NCBI GenBank assembly: GCA_023429825.1
Contig: JAEZDC010000092.1
Span: forward strand, 1-45,206
From: Bacteroidota bacterium
Lineage (GTDB): Bacteria > Bacteroidota > Bacteroidia > Chitinophagales > Chitinophagaceae
Direction: 5' to 3'
DNA length: 45,206 bases
This document shows, in pieces, positions 7,784-17,400 of the stretch (the first letter of the stretch is position 1; every line of letters begins with the position of its first letter). The position numbers and the translations under genes were made by a program. The notes under the pieces were generated by a model. It made no database searches and was not told the DNA's origin. It saw only the letters and a program-made list of their open reading frames with translations.

Positions 7784-8851
7784 ATGATTCTTGATCAGTT
7801 AGATTCGATAAAGGCAAGGTTTGAACAGGTTGGTATTGCATTGACCAATCCTGAGATCATCAATAACCCAAAGGAATTTGGAAAGATGAGTAAGGAGTAT
7901 CGTGACCTGGAGAAGATTGTGAAGCCTTACGATGAATACAGGAAAGTGCTGGATGATTATGAGTTTGCAAAGGAAAGCCTTAATGGTGACGACGAAGAGA
8001 TGCGGGAACTTGCTAAAATGGAGATGCCTGCTTTGGAGGAGAAGAAAGAAATTTTGGAAAAGCAGTTAACGCAATTGCTGATACCAAAAGATCCGCAGGA
8101 TGATAAGAATGCCGTGCTGGAGATACGTGCAGGAACCGGTGGCGATGAAGCATCATTGTTTGCCGGTGATCTGCTGAATATGTATCTGCGTTATTGCCAA
8201 AAAAAGGGATGGAAAACGGCTGTAGTGAGTGAGAGCGAAGGAACGGTTGGCGGGTATAAAGAAGTTGTAGTGGAGGTGCAGGGAGAAGATGTGTATGGTA
8301 CTTTGAAATTTGAGAGTGGGGTGCACCGGGTGCAGAGAGTTCCGGATACAGAAACACAGGGCAGAGTGCATACTTCAGCAGCAACGGTTGCAGTAATGCC
8401 TGAAGCGGAAGAAGTGGACTTTGAATTGAATCCTGCTGATGTAAAGATGGAAACAGCACGAAGTGGTGGTGCCGGCGGACAGAACGTAAACAAGGTAGAA
8501 ACAAAGGTGATGTTAACGCATATACCGACCGGAACTGTAGTTGTTTGTCAGACCGAAAGAAGCCAGTTGGGTAACAGGGAGAAAGCAATGACAATGTTGA
8601 GGACTAAATTATATGAAGAGCAGGTTCGTAAACATGAAGAAGAAATTGCAAGACATCGGAAAACATTAGTGAGTACGGGAGACAGAAGTGCTAAGATCAG
8701 AACATACAATTATCCGCAGGGCAGAGTGACTGATCACAGGATTGGATTGACAGTGTACAATCTTGATTCTGTAATGAACGGAAACCTGGAAGAGTTCATA
8801 GAACAGTTGCAGGTTGCCGAAAATGCTGAGAAGATGACGAAGCAGTCGTAA
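7784..8851 (+). CDS. prfA: peptide chain release factor 1
   Basis: Recognises UAA and UAG stop codons in the ribosomal A site and triggers peptide release. The 355-residue length is normal for RF1. The tripeptide anticodon PxT is seen as PDT at residues 187-189 inside RVPDTETQGRVHTS, which separates RF1 from RF2 (SPF). The catalytic GGQ is at 231-233 in SGGAGGQNVNKVET, and the N-terminal helical domain is complete. The ATG at 7784 lies 14 bp after dispersed repeat copy B. Confidence 0.98.
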   Translation: MILDQLDSIKARFEQVGIALTNPEIINNPKEFGKMSKEYRDLEKIVKPYDEYRKVLDDYEFAKESLNGDDEEMRELAKMEMPALEEKKEILEKQLTQLLIPKDPQDDKNAVLEIRAGTGGDEASLFAGDLLNMYLRYCQKKGWKTAVVSESEGTVGGYKEVVVEVQGEDVYGTLKFESGVHRVQRVPDTETQGRVHTSAATVAVMPEAEEVDFELNPADVKMETARSGGAGGQNVNKVETKVMLTHIPTGTVVVCQTERSQLGNREKAMTMLRTKLYEEQVRKHEEEIARHRKTLVSTGDRSAKIRTYNYPQGRVTDHRIGLTVYNLDSVMNGNLEEFIEQLQVAENAEKMTKQS

Positions 8852-8869
8852 CTTTAGGAAAAGCTTCTA

Positions 8870-9544
8870 ATGAAACTTATAGCGTTACTTATGGTTGCGT
8901 TAGTAATAACTGAGCAAAGCAATTGCCAAAGGCCCGGCTCGGGTGCTTTGACTGATTATAACAATGCCCAGCAGTTTATGAGCGATGGGTTTGGAAGGCC
9001 GTTATTCATGAAAGTTGAACATAAGTCTGAAGGCTCATATTTTTTCCCGGAAGATTATTCTGTTGCCAATGTTACTGTGGCAGGAGGCAAGGTATATACT
9101 GCAATAAAAGTAAAGATCAATTTGCTGGAAAACAAAATGCTGTATAAAGATGGTGATGCAGAGTTTGTTGCAGTTGTTCCAATTAGTAAGGTTGAGTTTA
9201 TCGGAACAGATGCGATTTTTACTTCTGTTCAAAAAGATGATAAAGAATGGTTTTGCCAGGTATTAGACTCGGGAAGGGTGAGCTTATTGAAAAAATATAC
9301 TGTCACCTATAAAGATGATACTCCTTATGGTACTACCAGTATTACGAGGACATATTCGCAAAAGCCGACTTATTATATCTTGCGTACTCCTGACCTGTCA
9401 GAACTAAACAGATCAGAGGATAAGGTAGTTGAGATGCTTTCTGACAAGAGAAAGCAGGTGTCCAGCTATATTCAAAAAAATAACATCAGGATAAAAAGAG
9501 AAGAAGACCTTATCAGGGTCTTCCAGTACTATAATTCTCTTTAA
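8870..9544 (+). CDS. exported protein of unknown function
   Basis: 224 residues with an N-terminal hydrophobic signal (about residues 1-19, cleavage probably near NCQ-RPG). The mature part is mostly beta-type sequence and ends with a charged helical tail (about 175-224). I recognise no catalytic motif. It follows prfA by 18 bp and could be co-transcribed with it. It converges on the crotonase gene with a gap of only 7 bp. Confidence 0.7.
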   Translation: MKLIALLMVALVITEQSNCQRPGSGALTDYNNAQQFMSDGFGRPLFMKVEHKSEGSYFFPEDYSVANVTVAGGKVYTAIKVKINLLENKMLYKDGDAEFVAVVPISKVEFIGTDAIFTSVQKDDKEWFCQVLDSGRVSLLKKYTVTYKDDTPYGTTSITRTYSQKPTYYILRTPDLSELNRSEDKVVEMLSDKRKQVSSYIQKNNIRIKREEDLIRVFQYYNSL

Positions 9545-9551
9545 CGTCTTT

Positions 9552-10328
9552 TTATTTTTGCCTGGCTTTAAATCTTTCAATGAATTGTTTGCTGTAGTCG
9601 CTCAGGATCAATTTGCCACTGATTGCTGCCCGCTCTTTTATTAACTCATCCCAGTGTTCTGTGCCTTTCCAGAATATTTTTTTCATCTCATGAATAGCTG
9701 CCGGGTTATAATGCGATAGTGTGGTAGATAATCTTTCAATTGAATCATCCATTCCGGCAACATCAGCATGTAATTCGGCATACAGACCTTTGCGTCTTGC
9801 CCAGTCTGCAGGTCTCCACATTGAAGCATCGATAGTAAGCTGAGAGAAAGCTGACAAGCCAACCTTTCTTTCTACGGCTGGGCCTACTACAAACGGACCA
9901 ATACCTACAGCCAATTCACTAAGCTTTACATCTGCACCTTCGGCAGCGATTGCATAGTCGGCTGCAGCAGCTAGTCCCACTCCGCCGCCAACACACTTAC
10001 CATGAATTCTTGCTATGATCAATTGCGGAGCCTTACGCATTGCATTTATCACATTAGCAAAGCCGCTGAAGAACTTCAAACCCTCTGCTTCTGTTTTGAT
10101 TGCAGCGAGCTCATCAAATGAAGCACCTGAGCAAAATACTTTTTCGCCTGCTGAACGAAGGATGATCACCTTCGTTCCTGCATCATGACCTTCGCTGTAA
10201 ATAGTGTGGGCAAGATTCTCCAGCAAAGCACCTGGCAAAGAGTTGCTTTGGGGATGATGGAATTCTATGGTTACGATACCATGTTCTTTAGAAACTTTTA
10301 CGTGGCCTTCTTTTAACTCAGTTAGCAT
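9552..10328 (-). CDS. enoyl-CoA hydratase/isomerase family protein (crotonase), phenylacetate-pathway context
   Basis: 258-residue crotonase-fold enzyme acting on acyl-CoA in the cytoplasm. The oxyanion-hole segments are visible: FCSGASFDELA in the first half and IHGKCVGGGVGLAAAADYAIA in the second, followed by SELAVGIGP with a Glu at the usual catalytic position. It lies 10 bp downstream of paaZ on the same strand, so they form an operon, which suggests a PaaF/PaaG-type role in phenylacetyl-CoA degradation. Which of the two (hydratase or ring-opening isomerase) cannot be settled by eye. Confidence 0.88.
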   Translation of the reverse strand: MLTELKEGHVKVSKEHGIVTIEFHHPQSNSLPGALLENLAHTIYSEGHDAGTKVIILRSAGEKVFCSGASFDELAAIKTEAEGLKFFSGFANVINAMRKAPQLIIARIHGKCVGGGVGLAAAADYAIAAEGADVKLSELAVGIGPFVVGPAVERKVGLSAFSQLTIDASMWRPADWARRKGLYAELHADVAGMDDSIERLSTTLSHYNPAAIHEMKKIFWKGTEHWDELIKERAAISGKLILSDYSKQFIERFKARQK

Positions 10329-10338
10329 ATTAAAAGAT

Positions 10339-12387
10339 TTATTGTTGTTTTTTTTGAACCATTGTCAATATCGTAGCAACTCCTGTCATCTCACCAGTCT
10401 CATCAATCATCTCCACCAGCCACTTAACTATCCCTTTATTTATATCATTTTCATCTTTCTTTTCCTGCGTAGTTTTTTCTTTACAGGTAAATCGGATGTG
10501 AATCTCTGAACCAGGATAAACAGGCTTAGTAAAACGCAGCTCATCAATGCCATAGTTCAAAAGCACTGGATTTTTTTCATAACTATCAACAAATAAGCCA
10601 GCAGCGAGACTCATAATGAAGTAACCATGAGCTACCTGTCTTTCGAACATAGTTCCACTGAAATCTGTGTCTTTAATATGAGCGTAGAAATGATCTCCGC
10701 TAATATCGGCAAACTTGTCAATGTCTTCTGAAGTGATCGTTCTCTTTTCAGTAACGATCTGGTCACCTATCTGCAACTCTTCAAAATACTTTTTGAAAGG
10801 ATGCCTGCCCGGATCTTTTCCTTTAGCATTCTGCTGATAAACATTACTGATCTCCGTTATAGTAGTCGGAGATCCCTGGATAGCTACTCTTTGCATGTAA
10901 TGCTTTATACCTCTTATACCACCCATCTCTTCTCCGCCACCAGCTCTGCCCGGACCACCATGCACCAACAAAGGAAGTGGTGAACCATGACCTGTACTTT
11001 CTTTAGCACATTCACTGTTCAATATCAAGATTCTGCCGTGATGTGTTCCTGCGCCTAATACATATTCCTTGGCAAGTTTATTATCTGCAGTAACAATGGT
11101 TGAAACAAGAGAACCTTTTCCAAGTTTTGCTAAATGAATGGCTTCATCCATATTATTATAAGGCATCAAAGTAGAAACAGGACCGAAAGCTTCTATCTCG
11201 TGTGGCTCTGGTGAGCTAAGCGGATTTTCATTCAACAACAACAACGGGCTCATAAAAGCGCCCTTGTTCGTATCTGCATCAATCACTTCAACACTATCCA
11301 AACTTCCATAAATGATCTGTGATGAAGCCAATAGTTTTTGCACCTGTTGTTTCACTTCATCTCTTTGTGATAACCCGGCCAGGCTTCCCATTCTTACTTT
11401 TTCATTCAATGGATTACCGATAGTGGTTTGCGACAAAGCTTTTCCTAAAGCAATATGTACATCTTCAATCTTATCCTGCGGAACAAATATTCTCCTGATC
11501 GCTGTACATTTTTGACCTGCCTTCACTGTCATCTCTTTTCGAACTTCTTTAATGAACACATCCCATTCAGGCATACCAGGAGTTACATCTTCACCCAAAA
11601 CAATACAATTGAGCGAATCTGCTTCCATATTAAATGTAATGTTCTGATTGAGCACATGCGGATTACTCTTCAGCATTAAACCCGTATGAGCAGAACCGGT
11701 AAACGTGATTACGTCCTGTGATAAAACGTGATCTAACATATCACCTGCAGAACCACACACCAACTGTAACGCTCCTGTGGGTAGGAGCGCGGAAGCATCT
11801 ATTTCTTTCACAACAGCTTCCGTTAAAAAAGAAGTGATGGTGGCAGGCTTCACCACGCAGGGAACACCGGCCAACAAATTCACGGCAATTTTCTCCAACA
11901 TTCCCCACACAGGGAAATTGAAAGCATTGATGTGTATGGCTATCCCGTCTTTTGGTACAAGAAGGTGATGTCCCATGAACGTTCCTCCTTTACCAAGCTG
12001 ATGTGCTTCACCATCTAAACAAAATGGTTCATCAGGGAATTTTCTTCTGAGCGATGCGTATGAAAACAGGTTGCCAATTCCACCTTCAATATCTATCCAG
12101 CTATCTGCTTTAGTTGCCCCTGTTAAATAACTGATGCGATAAAATTTTTCAAGATGATTTCTTAAGTGCAACGCCACAGCCTTCAGCATCAAACCTCTTT
12201 CGTGAAAGGTCATCTTACGTAAAGAAGGTCCTCCGACCTTTCTGCCGTAATCAAGTATGGCATTAAAATCAAGTCCTTTTGTGGTAGCAGCACCGATCGT
12301 TTCTCCTGTTACGGCATTGTATAACGCCTGTCCGTCTCCATCGCCAGTAACCCATTTACCCAAAATATAATTTCCAAGTTTTTGCAT
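10339..12387 (-). CDS. paaZ: bifunctional oxepin-CoA hydrolase / semialdehyde dehydrogenase PaaZ
   Basis: In aerobic phenylacetate catabolism PaaZ opens the oxepin-CoA ring with its MaoC hydratase domain and oxidises the resulting semialdehyde with its aldehyde dehydrogenase domain. From the ATG at 12387 the protein is 682 residues, normal for PaaZ. Residues about 1-520 are the dehydrogenase, with Glu255 in FNMEADS and nucleophile Cys294 in AGQKCTAIRR. Residues about 535-680 are the MaoC hot-dog domain, with DISGDHFYAH and VAHGYF. The frame extends to a TTG at 12408 and an ATG at 12396, but MQKLGNYILGKW fits the family N-terminus best. It is first in an operon with the crotonase. Confidence 0.94.
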   Translation of the reverse strand: MQKLGNYILGKWVTGDGDGQALYNAVTGETIGAATTKGLDFNAILDYGRKVGGPSLRKMTFHERGLMLKAVALHLRNHLEKFYRISYLTGATKADSWIDIEGGIGNLFSYASLRRKFPDEPFCLDGEAHQLGKGGTFMGHHLLVPKDGIAIHINAFNFPVWGMLEKIAVNLLAGVPCVVKPATITSFLTEAVVKEIDASALLPTGALQLVCGSAGDMLDHVLSQDVITFTGSAHTGLMLKSNPHVLNQNITFNMEADSLNCIVLGEDVTPGMPEWDVFIKEVRKEMTVKAGQKCTAIRRIFVPQDKIEDVHIALGKALSQTTIGNPLNEKVRMGSLAGLSQRDEVKQQVQKLLASSQIIYGSLDSVEVIDADTNKGAFMSPLLLLNENPLSSPEPHEIEAFGPVSTLMPYNNMDEAIHLAKLGKGSLVSTIVTADNKLAKEYVLGAGTHHGRILILNSECAKESTGHGSPLPLLVHGGPGRAGGGEEMGGIRGIKHYMQRVAIQGSPTTITEISNVYQQNAKGKDPGRHPFKKYFEELQIGDQIVTEKRTITSEDIDKFADISGDHFYAHIKDTDFSGTMFERQVAHGYFIMSLAAGLFVDSYEKNPVLLNYGIDELRFTKPVYPGSEIHIRFTCKEKTTQEKKDENDINKGIVKWLVEMIDETGEMTGVATILTMVQKKQQ

Positions 12388-12496
12388 GACAATCATTTGA
12401 GGCGGCAAATCTAATGAAACGTAACTTCAACAACTAAAGCATACGTAGCATACAATTTGTACAGCTGCTTAAGTGTTTATTCGTTGACGCGGATGA

Positions 12497-13018
12497 ATGC
12501 AACCTGATCATCTTAAAATAATCCTTATGGCACATCGTAAAAGGAAAAGCGGTGGGTTTTCAGCATTTTTCGACAAGTTCTCAACGAAGGCTACAAAACT
12601 TACAGGTAGTCCGACGGCTTTCCTGCTCGCCGTTGCTGTAATATTGATATGGTCTGTTTCTGGTCCCATCTTTCGTTTTTCAGATACCTGGCAACTGGTC
12701 ATCAACACCGGTACTACTATCATTACATTCTTAATGGTGTTCATCATTCAGCAAACTCAAAACAAAGACACCCTGGCTTTGCATCTTAAGTTGAACGAGT
12801 TGATCGCCTGTAATAAGGATGCAAGCAATCGTTTGATCGATGCTGAAGACCTTACTGAAGAAGAATTGGAAGTTTTAAAGAAATACTATGTGAAGCTGAA
12901 CAAGCTTTCCGAAAAAGAAGAAGACATTCATGCAACTCACTCAGTTGATGAAGCAGTAGCTGCTCATAATGAAAAAGCATCGAGCAGGCGCAAAAGACCT
13001 GTAAAAAACCGTAGTTAA
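12497..13018 (+). CDS. low-affinity iron permease family protein
   Basis: 173 residues with two membrane helices (about 37-58 and 68-86) followed by a charged cytoplasmic helix and a basic tail ending RKRPVKNRS. The segment KLTGSPTAFLLAVAVILIW, followed by the pair of helices and IQQTQNKD, matches the bacterial low-affinity iron permease (Fet4-like) family. Transport of iron has rarely been shown for bacterial members, so the substrate is only nominal. An internal ATG at 12527 (MAHRKRKSGGF) is an equally good start. It is divergent from paaZ. Confidence 0.8.
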   Translation: MQPDHLKIILMAHRKRKSGGFSAFFDKFSTKATKLTGSPTAFLLAVAVILIWSVSGPIFRFSDTWQLVINTGTTIITFLMVFIIQQTQNKDTLALHLKLNELIACNKDASNRLIDAEDLTEEELEVLKKYYVKLNKLSEKEEDIHATHSVDEAVAAHNEKASSRRKRPVKNRS

Positions 13019-13071
13019 CCGATATTAACTCCATTTATCCGTGTAGCTACACCCAAACAGGATTTCTGTTC

Positions 13072-13079
13072 TATCTTTA
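13072..13079 (+). promoter_or_regulatory. likely -7 promoter element of the RND efflux operon
   Basis: TATCTTTA differs from TAnnTTTG in one base. It lies 32 bp upstream of the ATG of the membrane fusion protein, a suitable distance for a short leader. No convincing -33 element is seen. Confidence 0.4.
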
Positions 13080-13111
13080 GCCGATTGAAATTTCTAATAT
13101 ATTCGGCTATA

Positions 13112-14185
13112 ATGAAAGTTCTAAACCTGTTAGGTATTATCTCTTTTTCTGTTCTATTATTTGCATGTGGTGGCAAAAAGAAAACTGAAGTTACCGTTTC
13201 ACAATCTGGCCGGGGTGGTGGTGGAGGTGGTCAGCAGCCTCCGGTGCAGGTAGATGTGATCATAGCAGAGTATCAATCTGTAACAAATACTATAGAAGCA
13301 AATGGGTCAGTTGTAGCCAATGAAACCACTGAACTGAGACCTGAAGTAAGCGGTCGGCTTACATATCTTAATATACCTGAAGGAAAATTTGTTTCAAAGG
13401 GAACAGTATTGGCGAGGATCAATTCTGCTGATCTTGAAGCGCAATTACAAAAGCTGAGAGCACAACTTTCGCTGGCAGAAAAAACAGAGGAACGCCTAAG
13501 AAAACTATTAGAAGTTGAAGGTATTAACCGGGCTGATTATGATGTAGCGGTTAACCAGGTGAATACTTTAAGGGCAGATATGAACGTGGTGCAGGTAAAT
13601 ATCAGCAGAACAATTGTGAGAGCGCCATTCAGTGGTACTATTGGTTTGCGACAAGTGAGCCCAGGCGCTTACGTTTCTCCACAAACAATATTGGCAACTA
13701 TACAACAGGTGAATCGTTCAAAAATCGATTTCACTGTTCCGGATACTTACGCAAATCTTGTGAGTGCAGGGAAGCCTGTAGTTATTGAAGTGGATGGAGA
13801 AAAGCGCAGAGCTTCTATTCTTGCTACAGAACCTCAGGTGAATACTGCTACGAGGAATATTTCAGTAAGGGCTGTTGTAACGAACGGAACTGTTAATCCC
13901 GGAAGCTTTGTGAAAGTATTCATTGAGGCAGGCGCAAACAATAAAAGTATTCTTATTCCCAGCAGCTCTATCATTCCGGACGCAAGATCGAGAAAGGTGA
14001 TAGTGGTAAAGAATGGAAAAGGTGTGTTTACGGATATTGAAACAGGCATCAGAACTGAAGGCGGTGTTCAGGCTTTAAGTGGATTGAATGCAGGCGACTC
14101 TGTTGTGGTAACAGGTGTATTATATGTAAGACCAACTTCTACTTTGAAAGTTCGAAGTGTGAAGAAGCTTGAAGAAGTTCTTTAA
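13112..14185 (+). CDS. RND efflux periplasmic adaptor (membrane fusion lipoprotein)
   Basis: Periplasmic adaptor that bridges the inner-membrane RND pump and the TolC-like outer-membrane channel encoded downstream. From the ATG at 13112 it has 357 residues, a lipoprotein signal with lipobox LFAC (Cys at about residue 20), a Gly-rich linker, then the lipoyl/hairpin/beta-barrel order of the HlyD-AcrA family (VVANETTELRPEVSGRL, IVRAPFSGTIGLRQVSPGAYV). A TTG at 13085 in the same frame would put extra residues before the signal peptide, so I reject it. It is first in the operon with the 14436 and 17549 genes. Confidence 0.93.
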   Translation: MKVLNLLGIISFSVLLFACGGKKKTEVTVSQSGRGGGGGGQQPPVQVDVIIAEYQSVTNTIEANGSVVANETTELRPEVSGRLTYLNIPEGKFVSKGTVLARINSADLEAQLQKLRAQLSLAEKTEERLRKLLEVEGINRADYDVAVNQVNTLRADMNVVQVNISRTIVRAPFSGTIGLRQVSPGAYVSPQTILATIQQVNRSKIDFTVPDTYANLVSAGKPVVIEVDGEKRRASILATEPQVNTATRNISVRAVVTNGTVNPGSFVKVFIEAGANNKSILIPSSSIIPDARSRKVIVVKNGKGVFTDIETGIRTEGGVQALSGLNAGDSVVVTGVLYVRPTSTLKVRSVKKLEEVL

Positions 14186-14197
14186 AGAAATTTATTT

Positions 14198-14255
14198 AGC
14201 CTGCATTCAGTTCTTTGGGCATCGGCTGTTGTGTCACTCACTTCATCGTTCCGAA
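14198..14255 (-). repeat. dispersed intergenic repeat, copy H
   Basis: On the minus strand it starts TTCGGAACGATGAAGTGAGT, continues GACACAACAGCCGATGC and ends AAGAACTGAATGCAGGCT. The left part is almost identical to copy B (7709), and the right part matches copy D (GCCATAAGAACTGAAGCTGG). It is inverted relative to the efflux operon in which it sits. Confidence 0.75.
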
Positions 14256-14262
14256 CAATGAG

Positions 14263-14327
14263 GAGTTTCACGCAAAGACGCCACGGAGCAACGTCGCTTA
14301 CTCTTTGCGTCTTTGCGAGAAAAACTC
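14263..14327. repeat. hairpin-forming repeat containing copy 2 of the 33-bp repeat
   Basis: Perfect 11-bp inverted arms CGCAAAGACGC (14271-14281) and GCGTCTTTGCG (14307-14317) enclose 25 bp. The arms extend outward imperfectly to GAGTTT and AAAACTC. Positions 14265-14297 match 7659-7691. There is no T-run, so it does not look like a simple terminator. Confidence 0.75.
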
Positions 14328-14350
14328 TGCTGCACATTGATATGAACGAT

Positions 14351-14400
14351 GAAAGGATTGCGACGCAACGAAGACGCCATAAGATACAAAAGCTGGTATA
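14351..14400 (+). repeat. dispersed intergenic repeat, copy F
   Basis: Contains ATTGCGACGCAACGAAGACG and ends AAAAGCTGGTATA; closest to copy E. It ends 35 bp before the RND pump start codon in the same orientation. Copies H, the hairpin repeat and F fill nearly the whole 250-bp gap between the adaptor and pump genes. Confidence 0.78.
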
Positions 14401-14435
14401 TAAAATTTATTACACGAATAGTTGAGGATTTATAG

Positions 14436-17400
14436 ATGAACATCTCAGAATTAGCATTAAAAAGGCCAGTGCTGGCAACGGTGATGAATATCCTCATCCT
14501 GTTGTTTGGCGTGGTGGGTTATACTTTTCTGGCAGTGAGAGAATATCCTGCCATTGATCCACCGATAGTAAACGTAAGGACTTCTTACACTGGTGCGAAT
14601 AGCGATATCATTGAAACGCAGATCACAGAACCACTTGAGAAAGCGATCAATGGAATTCCTGGTATTAGAACAATTTCTTCGTCGAGTTCTCAAAGCAGCA
14701 GCAATATTACTGTTGAGTTTAACCTGGATATCGAGCTTGAAGCAGCAGCAAATGATGTAAGAGATAAAGTGAGCCAGGCGATAAGGAGTCTTCCCCAGGA
14801 TATTGATGCGCCTCCTGTTGTAAGTAAAGCAGATGCTAACAGTGATTTCATTTTATTACTTGCTGTACAAAGTCCCAGTAAAGGTTTGCTGGAACTGAGT
14901 GACTACGCAGAGAATGTATTGGTTGAAAGATTTCAAACCATTCCGCAGGTAAGCGGTGTAAACATTTTTGGTCAGAAGCGCCCATCAATGCGTATCTGGG
15001 TTGATCCTGATAAACTGAACGCATACAATGTTTCATTCAGAGATATTTCAACCGCACTCAATAGAGAGAATGTTGAAATTCCTTCGGGTAAGATTTACGG
15101 CGACAATACAGAACTTACTATCAGAACACTTGGACGATTAACTACTGAAGATGATTTCCGGAATTTGATATTAAGGCAGGATTCCACCGGTATTGTCCGT
15201 TTGAGTGATGTTGCTAAAGTGGAAGTAGGTCCGCAAAATGAAGAGTTTAGCTGGAAATTGAATGGATTGAATGCCGTGGGTTTAGCGATCATTCCGCAAC
15301 CCGGCGCTAACTATATTGATATTTCTGATGAGTTTAATAAAAGATTAGAAGCGCTTCAAAAAACGGAGAAGAGCGATGTGGAGATGACGGTGCTGATCGA
15401 TCAGACAAGAAATGTTAGAAGAGCTATTAAAGAAGTTGAAGAGACACTGCTGATCGCTTTTAGTCTTGTGGTGTTAGTGATACTATTCTTCTTTAGAAAT
15501 TTCAGAATAGCTATTCGCCCGTTGATCGATATTCCCATCTCGCTTATCGCCACATTTTTCATCATGTATGTTGCAGGATTTTCTATAAATGTGTTGACAC
15601 TGCTGGGAATTGTATTGGCAACAGGTCTTGTGGTAGATGATGGTATTGTGGTTACAGAAAATATTTTCAGAAAACTTGAACAGGGATTTCCTATTCGTAA
15701 GGCGGCGCTAGAAGGAAGTAAAGAAATTTTCTTTGCGGTCGTATCAACGTCTATCACTCTTGCAGTAGTGTTCTTGCCGGTGATATTCCTGCAGGGATTT
15801 GTAGGAAGCTTGTTCAGGGAATTTGGAATTGTAGTAGCCTGTGCAGTGTTGATCTCGGCATTTGTATCGCTTACTATTACACCAGTATTGAACGTGCTAC
15901 TTACAAAAAAGAATAAAACCGGGCATGGTAAATTCTACGAAAAAACAGAACCGTTCTTTCGTGGAATGGAAAATGGTTATCGGAGAATGCTTGCCGGGTT
16001 TTTAAGAGTTAGATGGTTTGCATGGGTTATCGTTGTAGTATGCTTTGGTATAATTTATTTTATTGGAGGTAGTTTGCAAAGTGAGATTGCTCCAATGGAA
16101 GATAAGAGCAGTGTACGTTTCCAGCTTAGCGGCCCTGAGGGAGCAAGCTACGGTTATATGACGGCAGTAGGAGAACGACTGGTAAACTTTTTATATGATT
16201 CCATTCCTGAAAGAACATTTACGTTTGGCGCCATACCTGGTTTTGGTTCATCGGGGTTAAATTCAGGAACCGCAAGATTAGGCTTGGTTGAACCGAAGCA
16301 AAGAGAGAAAAGCCAGAGTGAGATTGTAAAAGAACTAAACAGGAAATTGTCCAGGTTTAACCAGCTTAGAATATTTGCTGTAGAAGAACAAACGATTTCT
16401 GTGGGATTGGGTTCAAGAGGTTCCCTGCCTGTTCAATTCATCATTCAGAATTTGGATTTTGAGAAGATCAAAGAGGTTGTTCCGAAATTTTTAGAAGAAG
16501 CGAGAAAAGATAAAACATTCGGTAATGTAGATGTGAATTTAAAATTCAATAAGCCAGAATTGGAGATGACGATAGATAGAATGAAGGCAAAAGACCTGGG
16601 CTTATCTATTACAGATGTTGCGGAAGTTGTGCAAAGCGCTTTCAGCGGAAGAAGAGCTGGTTACTACATCGCTAACGGAAGGCAGTATGAAGTGATCTCG
16701 CAAGTGAAACTGGAGGACAGACAAACACCAACAGATATCTCACAGTTATATGTACGCAATAATCGGAATGAAAATATTCCGCTTAGCGCAGTCGTTAAAC
16801 TAGAAGAGACGTCCAATCCTCCTACATTATTTCACTATAATCGTTTTAGGTCTGCTACTGTTTCCGCTTCTTTAGCTGAAGGTAAAACCATTGGTGATGG
16901 AGTTAAAGCCATGCAGGCTATTGCAGACAGATTGCTGGATGAAAGTTTTCAAACATCGCTGGGTGGTCCTTCAAGAGATTATGCAGAAAGCTCTTCTAAC
17001 ACTTTATTTGCCTTACTGCTAGCGGTGCTATTAATCTATTTAGTTCTTGCTGCGCAATTTGAGAGTTTTCTTGACCCAATAATAATACTGATTACGGTTC
17101 CGTTGGCATTTGCTGGTGCGTTGTTAAGCTTATGGGTTTTTGGCCAAACCATCAACATTTTTTCTCAAATTGGCATGATCATGCTGGTCGGTCTCGTAAC
17201 GAAGAATGGAATTCTTATCGTAGAATTTGCAAATAAGAAACGGGAATTCGGGATGAGTAAAAGAGATGCTGTGCTCGAAGCAGCGGCTCATCGCTTAAGG
17301 CCAATTCTAATGACAAGCTTGGCGACCGCTTTAGGTGCTTTACCAATTGCATTAAGTATTGGAGCTGCAGCAACAAGCCGTATTCCTTTAGGTATAGTAA

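Noticed and set aside
8013..8594. 193-codon minus-strand ORF opposite prfA
   Set aside because: It is antisense to the conserved core of RF1, with composition expected from a shadow frame (rich in Ser, Pro, His and Leu) and no motif.
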